Shown: in pieces, positions 1-11,156 of the stretch | Numbering within the stretch: the first letter of the stretch is position 1 | Layout of the letters: each line of letters starts with the position of its first letter | From: Wolfiporia cocos | Taxonomy: Eukaryota; Basidiomycota; Agaricomycetes; Polyporales; Phaeolaceae | Length of the DNA stretch: 64,000 nucleotides | NCBI GenBank assembly: GCA_029448655.1 | Contig: JACCLO010000007.1 | Span: forward strand, 2,852,001 to 2,916,000 | Direction of reading: 5' to 3' | The notes under the pieces: model-generated | The model's database searches: none | Seen by the model: only the letters and a program-made list of their open reading frames with translations | Told to the model about the DNA's origin: nothing | Made by a program: the position numbers and the translations under genes

Positions 1-410
1 GGCTAATCCACTTACCTGTGGACGCGATGGTATTCCAATGTCCTGAAAAAGTCCCCGTGATAGTCTGTAGACGGCAACCTCATTGTTGAAGCATGGACAG
101 GCTAAGGGATGTAAAATCCCAGCCACTTTCCGGCATCGTCCCTCCGGGGCGGTGTTGTGTATCCGAATCCCAATCATCTGACCCAGGAACCGGCCTGGCA
201 GTCAGCAACTCTACCCCTGGAGTCGGCGCCTCTGACCGTTAGGGTCATGCGAATATCCGCGCCATCTCGGCACAGGGTTTGCGCGCAACATAAGAGTAAT
301 TATGCCCCGTAGTACACCTTCTTTGCTCCTGAAAAGGAGTCCACTACCCTACCTTACATAATCCCTTCTTATTCCGTTCTTGGACGTATCACTGGGAAAC
401 CTAGTTTCTC
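1..410 (+). other. Leader upstream of B1 ORF0; no gene seen
   Basis: No coding frame, LTR end or RNA gene is recognisable here. By position it is the untranslated leader of the family B retrotransposon whose ORF0 starts at 411. The 5' LTR of that element is not in the window, so the boundary cannot be placed. Confidence 0.4.
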
Positions 411-1334
411 ATGAAGGCTGCACTTTCTAGAATCATGCCCCGCGTTACCCGTTGCACCCGTGGCTCCTCCACTGCCCCCTACGTTAAGCCGGCGAAGCGG
501 TCTCTTCTCAGCCGCATCGATACCGCCGACATTCCTCGGGCAGAGGACGTCACATACACCCTTCCTGTAAAGGAAGACTACACTGGGAAGCTCCATCTTT
601 GGGAGATCCCCGTCCACATGCCGAAGCACATCGCTGAGGCAGGAAAACCAGCTCCTCGACCTCCCAAACCAGTTCCGCTCGCCAAGCGCATCTGGACAGA
701 GGAAGAGAAGCTAGCAGCTTCCATTACCGCCATGGAGAATCTCATCGAACTCCGCGAACTCAACAAGCTCCGACTCGCCCGCGATAAGCTGAATAAGCAA
801 ATCGCCGCCAAACAAGCCGCCAAGGAAGCCAAACAAGCAGCTTCTTCACTGGCCCTCCGCCTCTCCAGCCCGGCGGCCGGACCTCCTGTTCCGGCCAACC
901 ACCAGATTCTCGACCCTTCCCTCGTCTTCGGAAAGAAGAAGCCTCTCCAAGCATGCGCACAAGTTATTCCCATGCTAGAAGGCACTCTCACTCGTCTCAC
1001 ACCTCTCGCCAACCACCCCCCTAATTACCCAGGCTTCCATATGGAAAACGACATTCGTTTCCATCATATGGTAGTAGAATTGGAGGACTTGGTGGATAAC
1101 GTAAAGGACAGAGCGAGACGGGGGAGGATCACCAATAGAGAGTGGAGAATTATGAAGAAGTACTGTAAACAGCTCGGCAACATTTCCTTTTCGGATTGGC
1201 GTACGGACTTGGCTCGTATCATAGCAGAATGTGTAGCGCTACAAGCTTCATTTGCCTTCGGTGTAACACCACCTGACAAGGTGGCAGGGCCCTCAACTAC
1301 TTCGGTAGAAGAGGATATACTCGCGATTGTATAG
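411..1334 (+). CDS. Family B1 ORF0, unknown protein upstream of gag
   Basis: A 307-aa ORF lying 5' of gag in a Ty3/gypsy element. It is basic at the N-terminus, with a Lys/Ala-rich helical stretch around residues 115-150 (repeated KQAAKEAKQ-type residues) and a C-terminal region rich in charged residues ending in EEDILAIV. The last 88 residues recur at 15662-15928 in the second family B copy with only about four changes, so the ORF is a regular part of the element and not chance. I recognise no domain. A helical, nucleic-acid-binding or capsid-accessory role is a guess. The gap to the gag start is 147 nt. The start ATG at 411 is the first in frame and could be one of several. Confidence 0.6.
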   Translation: MKAALSRIMPRVTRCTRGSSTAPYVKPAKRSLLSRIDTADIPRAEDVTYTLPVKEDYTGKLHLWEIPVHMPKHIAEAGKPAPRPPKPVPLAKRIWTEEEKLAASITAMENLIELRELNKLRLARDKLNKQIAAKQAAKEAKQAASSLALRLSSPAAGPPVPANHQILDPSLVFGKKKPLQACAQVIPMLEGTLTRLTPLANHPPNYPGFHMENDIRFHHMVVELEDLVDNVKDRARRGRITNREWRIMKKYCKQLGNISFSDWRTDLARIIAECVALQASFAFGVTPPDKVAGPSTTSVEEDILAIV

Positions 1335-1481
1335 TAGAAATACTATCATCTTTTAACTCTGAAATAGAGTGCGAGTGTGATCTATAACGAAAGTTGCAGC
1401 TTTCAAACCAAAATCCCTTCTTAAGAATTTAAGACAATGAGTACCCAGAAACTAACATTTGTCATAAACAGATTCACAAAA

Positions 1482-2727
1482 ATGTCTTCCACCTCCTCCA
1501 ACAGCACCCCACTCGCTCCCCATCGCATGCGCCTCCGCTCAGAAGGCCCAGTGACCCCGGTAGCCGGGACATCAGGGACTCAACCCCTGGTCTCCCTGGA
1601 GCACCTGAGTGAGGAAGAGGAAGACAAAGCTGAGGATGCTCCCCCACAAAGGGAATCCCCAGCCAACCCCATGGGAACGTGCCCAGGTACCCCCATCGCC
1701 AGGTATCCGCCGGCCCGCTACACCCGACCAATCGGGCCCGTCACGCAACTCGGAATAGAGTATTCGGGTCCAGTTCGCCGTACCAACGACGAGGTCGATC
1801 GAGGCCTCAAGGCTTACCTCCCAGAGGAGGACCAGCACAAGGTGGATGCTCCCCTACATGGGGCAATCCTCGACGCCACCGTACAACGAAATGCGGCCAT
1901 AACCCACGATAAGGTCGACACCCTCGGCCGAATGGTGTACGCCCGCCTGGAGCGAATCCACGGCAGAATCGACTCCCTGGTTGGGCAATCCAAGGCAATC
2001 GAACAGATGGCCCAAGACGAACTGCACGAAGCGGTCAGTTCAGTCCGCAACGAGCTTGTGTCCACTTTGGTGGACCTTGGCAAGGAACTCCGACAGGATT
2101 ACACCGCCAAGCTCTCCGAAATGGAGAAACAGCTCCAGGACGAGTACCGGACTCGGATCGATGATCTCGAGGATGCGTTCGCCGAGCGCATGGAGAAGGT
2201 TGAGGAAGAACTTCGGAGGAGTCGCAAAAACCCCTCCGTTCCCAACCCTCCCAGCGTCCGCACACCCCCGGAAGAACCCGCACCGGCCCACACAACTGGG
2301 ACCGCTGCCGCCGCTCCACCTGCAGCCGCTGCTGCTGCAGCCGTCGCCCCGCAGATTCCAGGTCTGCCTCAAAACCTGAAAATTCCCCCTCCCCCCGAAT
2401 TCTCTGGGTCATCTGGAAAGGTGACTGCGCAGGAATGGGTGGAGAAGATGGGCCTGTACTTCGGTACGCTCAGGGTCTACGACGACCATGACCGTATCAT
2501 CACGGCCCTCTTCCGCGTCACAGGGGACGCATACAAATTTTTCTCGCCTCTCATCAAGAAGGCAGGAAACGGTGAACCTCTCGGCACCTGGGAGGATTTC
2601 ACCAAATCCGTAATGGTGCAATACGGCAAGATGACGGATAAGGAGATCACGAAGAAGGAAATCCGCGGATACTACAGCACCAAGGGTAAGGAACTCGCAG
2701 AATTAAACTACTTCAATTACTGCGAAC
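1482..2727 (+). pseudogene. Family B1 gag, 3'-truncated by element A1
   Basis: Retrotransposon Gag. The frame is open from ATG 1437, but the copy at 16074 has a 2-nt difference just upstream that puts that ATG out of frame, so ATG 1482 (MSSTSSNS...) is the supported start. Order: acidic/proline-rich N-terminus, a coiled-coil-like segment of about 100 residues (ELRQDYTAKLSEMEKQL region), a Pro/Ala linker, then the retrotransposon gag domain ([20 protein letters not shown]...). The protein is cut at residue ~415 where the LTR of A1 begins at 2728. The remainder, including the zinc-knuckle region present in the B2 copy, is not found on the other side of A1. Confidence 0.8.
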
Positions 2728-3435
2728 TGTTACGGTTATTTTGATTTTTCAAATATCGACAGAACTCACCATAGGGCGAATACGATACAGGGACTTGTTG
2801 CGCAACCAACCCCCCTGGCTACTCGTGACTCTACTGGGCGCATCCCCAGTTGTACTAGTCTAAACGGCTCGTTTCATCTCTGGCAGATCCAACTCTGCTG
2901 TCGTTTCACGTTCATCGTTTATTAGCTGATAGATGGCGTTCAACCGCCATCATTCCTATCCATCGTCTCGGATATATCACTACATACCTATCAAACGTTT
3001 GACACTATAGCGTAGATAGTATTGGTGACATCTGGGACAGGCTTGACCCCTAAAACCTAACGAAGTATATAAACTCATGTATTTACTGTCGAGGCTCTTC
3101 AGCTCGACCTTGTTGTATAAACAAGAAGTCTTATACTCGTTCTCAAACGTAGGAAACTACGCTCAGTATTTCTCACTCGAGCAATCGAACGACTAAGTCC
3201 TCGAAGTGCACACTGACTTCTCGGACTTAGGCGAGTCTTATATTCTATTCGACTCGCACTTGAACAGATTATATCCTCTAACGCGTATTGGATATTAACC
3301 GATCTCCTAAGGACTTCACTTAGGACCCGAAGGCATCTAACGAGTATTTGCCTTGCATACGGCGACGTGCATACGTGCAGAAGAACGATCTATATTCGCG
3401 ACTCGAATATACAAACGGGTATTCGACCCATAACA
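2728..3435 (+). repeat. 5' LTR of A1
   Basis: 708 bp, TGTTAC...ATAACA. The matching 3' copy is at 12276-12983, and the same LTR (712 bp) flanks A2 on the minus strand. It contains the TATA box and predicted transcript start listed separately. The end has one change (CCCATAACA against CCCGTAACA in the 3' copy). Confidence 0.95.
3066..3111 (+). promoter_or_regulatory. A1 LTR promoter: TATA box and self-priming 5' end
   Basis: TATATAAA at 3066-3073 is followed 35 nt later by AGCTCGACCTT (3101-3111). That 11-mer is the exact reverse complement of 3437-3447, one base inside the LTR boundary. In Tf1-type elements the first 11 nt of the mRNA pair with the primer-binding site to prime reverse transcription, so 3101 is the predicted transcription start. 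The start itself is inferred. Confidence 0.7.
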
Positions 3436-3436
3436 G

Positions 3437-3447
3437 AAGGTCGAGCT
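3437..3447 (+). promoter_or_regulatory. A1 self-complementary primer-binding site
   Basis: AAGGTCGAGCT, separated from the LTR end (3435) by one base, complements AGCTCGACCTT at 3101-3111. It has no resemblance to a tRNA 3' end (no TGG start). The same pair is conserved in A2 at 27050-27060 and 27386-27396. Confidence 0.75.
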
Positions 3448-3481
3448 CATCACACCCTCACCTACCACGGTGTAAGGGCAC

Positions 3482-5329
3482 ATGATATTTGGACCAGAAT
3501 TCCCAGCACGACTGATTGAACTCTTGCCCGAGGACATTCAGGGAGTCTACAGACTCAACCAATACGAGTGGACTGACACCATTGGAGCCTTCCGTAACCG
3601 CGGAGGAATTGTTGTCATCCCCAGAGAAGATAGGGCATCGAAGTGGGTACAAGTATACCCCTCCGCAGGAACGACCGCTTGGGAAATAACGCGTGAAGCG
3701 TTCGAACGATTCGGAGAAATTCCTCCGATGTCAACCGTGACGTTGACCGAAAACGAAACCGAAACCATCAACAGAACCTTCAATGCCAATGGAAATACGA
3801 ATCAGCCTTCGGGCGCCACAGGAATGGCAGGAATTGAGTGCATCGGAGATGATGGGAGAAATCCTGGAAACTTTACAGGAACAGATAACAGCCAGACCAG
3901 AGGACAGGACCCTCCAGGATTTGTATCTGCTTTTGCGCAGAGTGGGATTGGGTCTATGGCTGGAGGAACAAACCTCTTTGGAAACCCCCCACAGAATGCA
4001 CCCGGAATGGGTAGCGGAGGAGATCCGTCTTGGACTAGCCCAAGCGGAGGAATGGGAACAACAAACCCAGGAACATGGCCTTCAGGCCTATTTGGACGAA
4101 CCGCCGCAAGTACAAGCGGAGGAGGACTGGGAGGAAACTTCGGACTTGGAGGAGGGAATGCCCCACCTCCTGGAGGACTCGGAGGAGGAACTCCCACGAA
4201 CCCCGGAGGAGGAAACCCTGGAGGGAACCCAGGGAACCCTGGAGGAAACCCAGGAAACCCGGGTGGAGGATACCCGGGAGGAGGAGGACCCCCAGGAGGG
4301 CCTCCACCACCGAATGCGCCGCAGCCTCAACCTCCGGCGCCGAACCCGTACTACCGACCCCCAATGATAAAGACCAACCCCCCCGACGTGTTCGATGGGG
4401 AACGATCAGATATGCAGAACTTCATAAACCAATGCAGTTCCTGGTTTACGATGTACGAAACGTCATTCCAGAACGACGTTCAGAGAGTGATCTTTATCCT
4501 CTCTTATATTTCGAACAAGGGGAAAACGGGCCAATGGAAACAGAATTACCACCGGGTCTACACGAACCCACAGACGAAACGATTCTTCCCACCTAGTCTC
4601 GCACAATTTGATGCAGACTTCCAGAAAGCCTTCGGAGCCATCGAAGAAGTACAGAAGGCGCGGAAGAAGATCCTGGACGTAACCCAGGACAGAAAAGACA
4701 TCGATGATTATATCACCGAGTTTAACAACTTGGCCGGGAAGGCCCAGTACGATCGATACAGCGCGGACGGAAACGCGTTGCTCATAACCCTCTTCGAGAA
4801 AGGGTTACCCGAACATACGACCCGATACATCATTGGTGTTCGACCGCTACCAGCAACCATCGACGAGTGGCAGTCTGCTGCCTCGTACTACGAAAACACA
4901 TACAAGATATTCTTGAAACGTGATAAACCGTTTGTCAAGAAAAAGGCTTGGCAAGCCTCGAACCAGAACGGCGGACGCACTAGTGCTCCGCAGACACCCA
5001 CACCGAAAGATCCGAACGCGATGGATGTAGATCGAATGACCACCCAAGAAAGGGATGATCATATCAAGAAGGGCAAATGTTTCACTTGCCATCAACCGGG
5101 GCATATGTCGCGAGACTGTCCAAAGAAACCGAGGAAGGCAGCACGTCCCAGGCGGACTACTCGGAAAACCGAAGAAGAAGAAGCCAAGCAGGAAGCTCGC
5201 ATCGAAGAAGTCTCTGAGGAAGAGACCGAGTACATCACCGCGAATAGAGCGGTCACAGCAATTAGGGCCCTGAAAGCCAAGAACCCCGAGCTCCTAGCAC
5301 GGCTCGTAGAAGAACAGGATTTTGCCTAG
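3482..5329 (+). CDS. A1 Gag polyprotein
   Basis: 615 aa; forms the virus-like particle and packages element RNA. Order: a unique N-terminal region (about residues 1-95); a long Gly/Pro/Asn-rich low-complexity linker (about 100-290); a retrotransposon gag domain (about 295-500, with PPDVFDGERSDMQNFINQC and the FNNLAGKAQ region); then a CCHC zinc knuckle CFTCHQPGHMSRDC near residue 535; then a basic and an acidic tail. The start ATG lies 46 nt after the LTR. The stop TAG (5327-5329) is followed after 11 nt by the pol ATG in another frame; the pol frame is open from 5266, so the two overlap by 64 nt. The linker carries a second overlapping ORF (3783-4367). Confidence 0.92.
   Translation: MIFGPEFPARLIELLPEDIQGVYRLNQYEWTDTIGAFRNRGGIVVIPREDRASKWVQVYPSAGTTAWEITREAFERFGEIPPMSTVTLTENETETINRTFNANGNTNQPSGATGMAGIECIGDDGRNPGNFTGTDNSQTRGQDPPGFVSAFAQSGIGSMAGGTNLFGNPPQNAPGMGSGGDPSWTSPSGGMGTTNPGTWPSGLFGRTAASTSGGGLGGNFGLGGGNAPPPGGLGGGTPTNPGGGNPGGNPGNPGGNPGNPGGGYPGGGGPPGGPPPPNAPQPQPPAPNPYYRPPMIKTNPPDVFDGERSDMQNFINQCSSWFTMYETSFQNDVQRVIFILSYISNKGKTGQWKQNYHRVYTNPQTKRFFPPSLAQFDADFQKAFGAIEEVQKARKKILDVTQDRKDIDDYITEFNNLAGKAQYDRYSADGNALLITLFEKGLPEHTTRYIIGVRPLPATIDEWQSAASYYENTYKIFLKRDKPFVKKKAWQASNQNGGRTSAPQTPTPKDPNAMDVDRMTTQERDDHIKKGKCFTCHQPGHMSRDCPKKPRKAARPRRTTRKTEEEEAKQEARIEEVSEEETEYITANRAVTAIRALKAKNPELLARLVEEQDFA
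3783..4367 (+). CDS. A1 ORF overlapping the gag linker (unknown)
   Basis: A 194-aa frame, +1 relative to gag, over the Gly/Pro-rich linker. It encodes a Leu/Glu/Gln-rich, probably helical acidic protein (for example EILETLQEQITARPEDR). The equivalent in A2 is 26157-26720 (187 aa). Between the copies, in the first ~230 nt about eight of nine substitutions are silent here and amino-acid-changing in Gag; in the second half the bias weakens and reverses (about four against seven). Part of the linker may therefore have been shaped by this frame. No start context or expression route is evident. It could still be a by-product of gag codon composition. Confidence 0.4.
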   Translation: MPMEIRISLRAPQEWQELSASEMMGEILETLQEQITARPEDRTLQDLYLLLRRVGLGLWLEEQTSLETPHRMHPEWVAEEIRLGLAQAEEWEQQTQEHGLQAYLDEPPQVQAEEDWEETSDLEEGMPHLLEDSEEELPRTPEEETLEGTQGTLEETQETRVEDTREEEDPQEGLHHRMRRSLNLRRRTRTTDPQ

Positions 5330-8300
5330 GAGGGAAGCCCATGGTCTTACCCTCCGAGAAAGCAGCGCATGTAATTACCTCGTTCGAGAAGAATCGATCC
5401 CTCTTCATCCCGGTAATCATGACGCTGGCAAAACCCGTGAAGTGCAATGCACTAATCGACTCAGGGGCAATGTCGAACCTGATCCACAGCAGAGTGGTAG
5501 AAAAATACAAGGTGCCCACGCAACCCTTGAAGAACCTGATCATCGTCAAAAATGTTGACGGAACAGAAAACAAAGATGGGCGAATAGACCGAGAAGCCAC
5601 CATACTACTACGATATCCGAAGACCCAGAAAACGCGAAAAGTCCGATTCCTGGTAGGATCAATCGGAACAGAGAATATGATTCTAGGGTATGGATGGCTA
5701 AAAGACGAAAACCCCACAATCGACTGGAAGGGCCAAACAGTCAATGTACGATCGATGCTAGGGGCAGAAGAAAAGAAACAGGAAACCACGATCCGAATGG
5801 ATACGGTAGAAATGGTAGTTGCCCCAGAAGGGAAAATTCCAACAAGGGGGACCCAAGAAGCTGCAGGGTACGACCTTTACGCCGCAGAAGAAACCGAGAT
5901 TCCCGCCGGAGGATGGAAACTCGTCTCCACAGGAGTAAAAATGAAGATCCCGAAGGGATCGTATGGAAGGTTGGCCGGACGATCAGGCAACACCCTCAGA
6001 CATGGATTGGTAGTACAAGCCGGAGTCATAGACTCGGACTACCGAGGAGACGTCGGAGCCATCGTCTTCAACTACTCAGACAAGGCACATAGAATTATCC
6101 CGGGCATGCGAATAGCCCAGATAATTTTCGAACGGCACCTCACCCCCGACATTATAGAGGTCGAAGACCTAGATGAAACAGAACGAGGGGAGAAAGGGTT
6201 TGGATCCACGGACCCGCCAGAAGAAACAGCGCAGCGGCTCTATACTCCCGAGGAGTACGAAGCGATCCGACGCTTTGCAAAAGATAACCCTAGGATCATA
6301 GGAAAGAAAGGGGAGACGCGAAAGAAGTTCCGAACAAAGATACAAATCATCAACGCCGTCAGGAAAGCGCTGACAAAATCCCAGGAATTTGCGCAGAAAA
6401 CCCCCGAACCAGAACGAACGATTGAGGAGATGGTCCCGAAACACCTACTGGACTTCGCCAAGGTGTTCAGCAAGGAGTCCGCAGCAGCGTTCCCCCCGTC
6501 GAGACCATGGGACCACGCAATCGAATTAAAACCCGATTTCGTGCCGAAGGACTGCAAAGTCTATGCACTCTCGCCTAAAGAGCAACAGGTGCTGGACGAA
6601 TTCCTAAAAGAAAATTTGGCCAAGGGATTCATAGTCCCTTCAAAATCCCCGATGGCGTCACCATTCTTTTTCGTTCCAAAGATAGACAGCGGCCTACGAC
6701 CCTGTCAAGATTATCAATATCTGAACGAAGGGACGATAAAGAACGTCTATCCCTTGCCATTGATCTCAGAGCTCCTGGAAAAGCTAAAAGGAGCAAAGAT
6801 CTTCACAAAAATGGACCTTAGAGCGGGATACAACAATGTGCGGATCAAGAAGGGAGACGAATGGAAAGCAGCCTTCAAAACAAACCGAGGGTTGTACGAG
6901 CCCACAGTTATGTTTTTCGGATTGTGCAACGCACCCGGGACCTTTCAGGCAATGATGAATGAAATCCTGAAAGAAGAAATCCTCGAAGGATGGGTGCTTG
7001 TTTATATGGACGACATCCTCGTTTTCTCAGAAGATGAGAAAACACACAAAGAACGGGAACGGCGGATCCTTCAGAAATTAGTGGACAACCACCTCTTTGT
7101 GAAACCCGAGAAATGCACTTTCGGCGTCGACCGAGTTGAGTTCCTAGGGCTGGTCATCACCCAAGGGAACATCCAGATGGACCCAGCGAAACTCAACGGG
7201 ATTAAAGAATGGCTGACTCCCCGAAATCTCAAGGAAGTCAGATCCTTCCTAGGGTTTGCGAACTTCTATCGAAAATTCATCGACCACTACTCAACGCACG
7301 CACGACCCCTGGTAGACCTCACAAAAACGGTCACAGGAACGGGGTTCCAGTGGACGGACAAAGAACAGAGAGCGTTCGACTTCATGAAGCAGGCATTCAC
7401 AACGGCACCCGCGCTAGGAACACCAGACAAGGAAAAACCATTCATCCTCGAAACAGACGCATCTCAGTTCGCCACAGGAGCAGTGCTGAAACCAACAGAT
7501 GAAACAGGGCGCGAACGGCCAGTGGGATATCTCTCACAATCCCTGACATCGACAGAACGGAACTACGAAATCTACGATCGCGAATTACTCGGAATAGTCC
7601 GAGCATTAGAAGAATGGCGGCACCTATTGGAAGGAGCACCGCATCGGATCTTGATCCGAAGTGATCATCAGAACCTGACGTACTGGAGAAGCGCACAGCG
7701 CCTAAATCGGCGACAAGCGAGATGGCATCTATTCCTTTCACAATTCGACCTGAAATTGCAGCACGTCCCCGGAAGGAAACTAGTCATGGCCGACACACTT
7801 TCCAGGTTGTACCACCTAGACGAAAGCAACGAGGACAACGAGGGAATCACCATGATTCCAGACGAACTCGTCGTCCATGCAATCCAGATCCCGATCATTG
7901 ATCGAATCAAGAACGCCAACGATCGAGATGAATCTGCGGAACAGGCGATCCGTGCTCTAGGGGGCACAGGCGAATTCCCCGCGAGAACCACCGCAGATGA
8001 ATGGCAACAAACGGATGGAATACTGCTCTACAGGGGCAGGATTTACGTGCCAAAAGACGAGGACCTTCGACGGGACGTCATCTCAAAATATCACGACACG
8101 ATCCCGGCCGGACACCCTGGGATCTGGGGTACAACAGTACAGGTTACGACCCACTTCTGGTGGCCTGACATGAGAACAATGATAGCGGAATACGTCCGGG
8201 GCTGTGCAATCTGTCAACAGATGAAACCTGATAGGAATCCGCTAAAACCCCCTTTGCAACCAATACCAACACGGGAAGACGCCCTCCCCTTCTCACAGTG

Positions 8301-8443
8301 CTCGGTCGATTTTGTCACCGACCTGCCAAGAGTCGGAAAGTATGACTCCATGATGGTGATTGTCGACCATGGCCTATCCAAGGCCATCTCTCTCACCCCA
8401 TGCGACAAAACAATTACAAGTGAAGGGGCCGCAGAAATATTCC

Positions 8444-10229
8444 TGTCACGGTTTTCGCCGTTGACTAAGGGTACGCCTTTCTTTTTGCCTTTTCTTTAGG
8501 CCTCCAGCGTACGCCTCGCACCCTAGTCCCCTAGTTCCTCTGTCCTCGTCATACGCTCACCCTAGTGTCACAGATTTATCTGGGGCTTACAGCATTTTTC
8601 CTACGATTATAGCAATTTACCTGGGATTTATACGTCTAACTACAAGTTATCTACGGGTTAACTCCCATTGCCACCACGACAAGCTCTTAACTGGGCTTAT
8701 CACCACATGACCAGCTTACATAACGCTACGGCACCTTCCGGTCCAATAGCATAGTTACAGCTTCGTCATACAGGTCTTGCCCGTCAGAGCAAGACCAGCC
8801 ACGTCATAGATCGTAGATCATAATGATAGGCCGAGCGCGGCACGCTCGCATAATAATGTCCACATGTACAAACAGTGCCTCGCGGCCTTGTACTATTGGG
8901 TCGGCCTTCCCGGCTTCCCACCGCCATAAGATCCTTGATCACAATGGCACCTTAGGCGCGCCACGCCTTCGCATAATAATGGCAACACGGCCAAATAGCA
9001 CTATATTAGCATCAAGGCAATATCGCTATAGGCTCGGCCTTCTCGGCCATCCCACGGACTCGGCGCTCTCCAAGTCCCGGGCTTCTGCCATCACGGCGTT
9101 GCCCAAACACCGGTCCTCGCCTCACGGCTAAGACCGCCATATGTTCCGGTAACCATCCGGTCCGGACATATCACATGCTACGGTGCCTGTTGGCCCAATA
9201 GCATTACGACCTCGGCGTCTCGCCTTGGTCAGCACACGATGACCGGCCAATCGCCATTATACCTCACGGTATCCGGCAACCGGCATCCCTTATACCCGGG
9301 CTGCGCCCGTATTCACATGTCCATCCAACGATGAGACCACACGCTCTCTCTTTTACCATTGGCTCGGCCATTACCGGCGGGTCACGGCCTTTGTAGAGTA
9401 GTCGTACCACTTGGTCGCCCTTATGGCAACCAAGCCCACACTCCTTATCGGGCATGCACTATACAGTAGCACATGACCCGTTATATTTGTGTATATAAGT
9501 AGGGCCTTGACGGCCTATAACCTTAGTTCTATTCTTCTCGGCGTACGCCGTAGAAGAACCTCCTACCTCCTACGTCGTCTGATAACCTCTTCCTCACCTA
9601 AGTCGCCTAGTTCATCGCAGGATACTGGCTTGGTGAGTCCCACAGAGCCATCTGTGTCACCTAGCCCGGTAGTCACGTGACCCATAGATTAGATAGTAGC
9701 ATCCTCCCCAGACATCGTTATCTCAGTATAGGCACCTGACCTTAGCGCTTGTCCTACCGGCGTCAGCCTTACCGCTGACGTCATCCATTATGCACAGCCT
9801 TGTAGCTATGGGGATGACCCTAGATACTTAGGCCTTCAGCCTGGACCCATATGGTCCAGGCCTTTATGTTTTCCTCTATACATGTGACCTGTGCCCTTAC
9901 TGGCGCACAGACCATTACTTTAGGGTAGTACCTTAGATAGTGGTCCGGTCCATGTACATATATGCCTCGTTCTTTGGCCTTAGAGCCTTAGAACGATTAT
10001 TCTCGACTTTGGGGCTTAGTCCCCCGGTTATGCCATCAGTGTCTGCTTGTGCACCTCGACATCGACCTCTGGCCTTAGTTGGCCCCTTCAAGGTCTCTGT
10101 CTATAACCTCTGGCTTTACTCTTAGACCGCTAGTCTGTGCGACAGCCATTCGTGGCCGTTACGTCGCCCCTCTATACGGTCCTCAAGCCATGTTAGTGAC
10201 TTGTAGGCAATGACGGTATTTCTGCGTCA
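8444..10229 (+). mobile_element. Solo LTR in A1 pol, itself interrupted
   Basis: Starts TGTCACGG, ends GCGTCA, flanked by ATTCC (8439-8443 and 10230-10234). It contains a nested solo LTR (8566-9659); without it the unit is 687 bp. There is no coding frame of note; a forward promoter-like TATA (ATATATGCC near 9958) fits an LTR. Excision restores the integrase frame of A1. A TIR transposon is less likely because the ends are TG...CA with a 5-bp duplication, as for every other LTR here. Confidence 0.85.
8566..9659 (+). mobile_element. Nested solo LTR, 1094 bp
   Basis: TGTCACAGATTTATC... to ...GGTGAGTCCCACAG...TGTGTCA, flanked by CCTAG (8561-8565, 9660-9664). TATATAAGTAGG at ~9491 is the likely LTR TATA. 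It carries the end motif GTGAGTCCCACA shared by several LTRs in the window (near 31700, 38970). Confidence 0.85.
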
Positions 10230-11156
10230 ATTCCATCGAAAGATATATTCACAATACGGCATCCCCCGAAAAATCATCTCGGACAGGGGACCACAATTCG
10301 CATCAAAACTATTCAGAGAATTATGCAAGCTGCAGGGAACGGAGTCAGCGATGAGTACAGCATACCATCCCCAGACAGACAGACAAACGGAAAGGATGAA
10401 CCAACAGATCGAGGTATACCTTCGTATCTATTGCATGAACAACCCTTTCCAATGGGTACAACAACTGCCCGACGTCGAATTTGTGCACAACACCAGACGG
10501 ACCGAAAACCGGCCAGCACCACTTGAAATAATCCTAGGATACGTCCCGAGAGGATTCCCAGACTATGACAGAGTAGGGAACGTCCCGGCAGCTGTCGACA
10601 GGATCAAGAAGATCAAAGAGGCGCGAAAGATGGCATTCATCGCGCATGAATTAGCCCAGAAAAGAATGGCAGGGCGGTTCCTCAGAGAACTGCCGAAGCT
10701 TGAGAAAGGGGATAAGGTCTGGCTCGACGCCAAGAACCTAACGATCCCCTATGAATCGAACAAACTGGCACCAAAAAGAGAAGGACCCTTCACCATCACA
10801 GAAAAGATGGGACCCACGACATACCGGCTGCAGTTACCGGCGAATTGGAAAATTCATCCGGTCTTCCACGCTGCCTTACTAAAACCATTCAAAGAAACAA
10901 GGGTACACGGACCCAATTACCTACGGCCGCCACCTGATATCATCAAGGGACAAGAAGAATACGAAGTCGAAGCCATCTTGGCTGACAGATGGCAAAGAAA
11001 GAAGCATCAATACTTCGTCAAGTGGAAAGGCTATGCCACGGCCGACAACTCACGGGAAGACGAGGTGAACTTGGAGCATTCCAAGGAGTTGATAAAAAGC
11101 TACCACCGAATGCGAGTCAGAACAACCCCGACACTCGAAAGCCGAACAGTAATAAT

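Noticed and set aside
8444..10229. DNA transposon or MITE instead of an LTR
   Set aside because: TG...CA ends, 5-bp duplications and forward promoters are shared with the LTRs of TRIM1 and other families that have purine tracts and paired LTRs.
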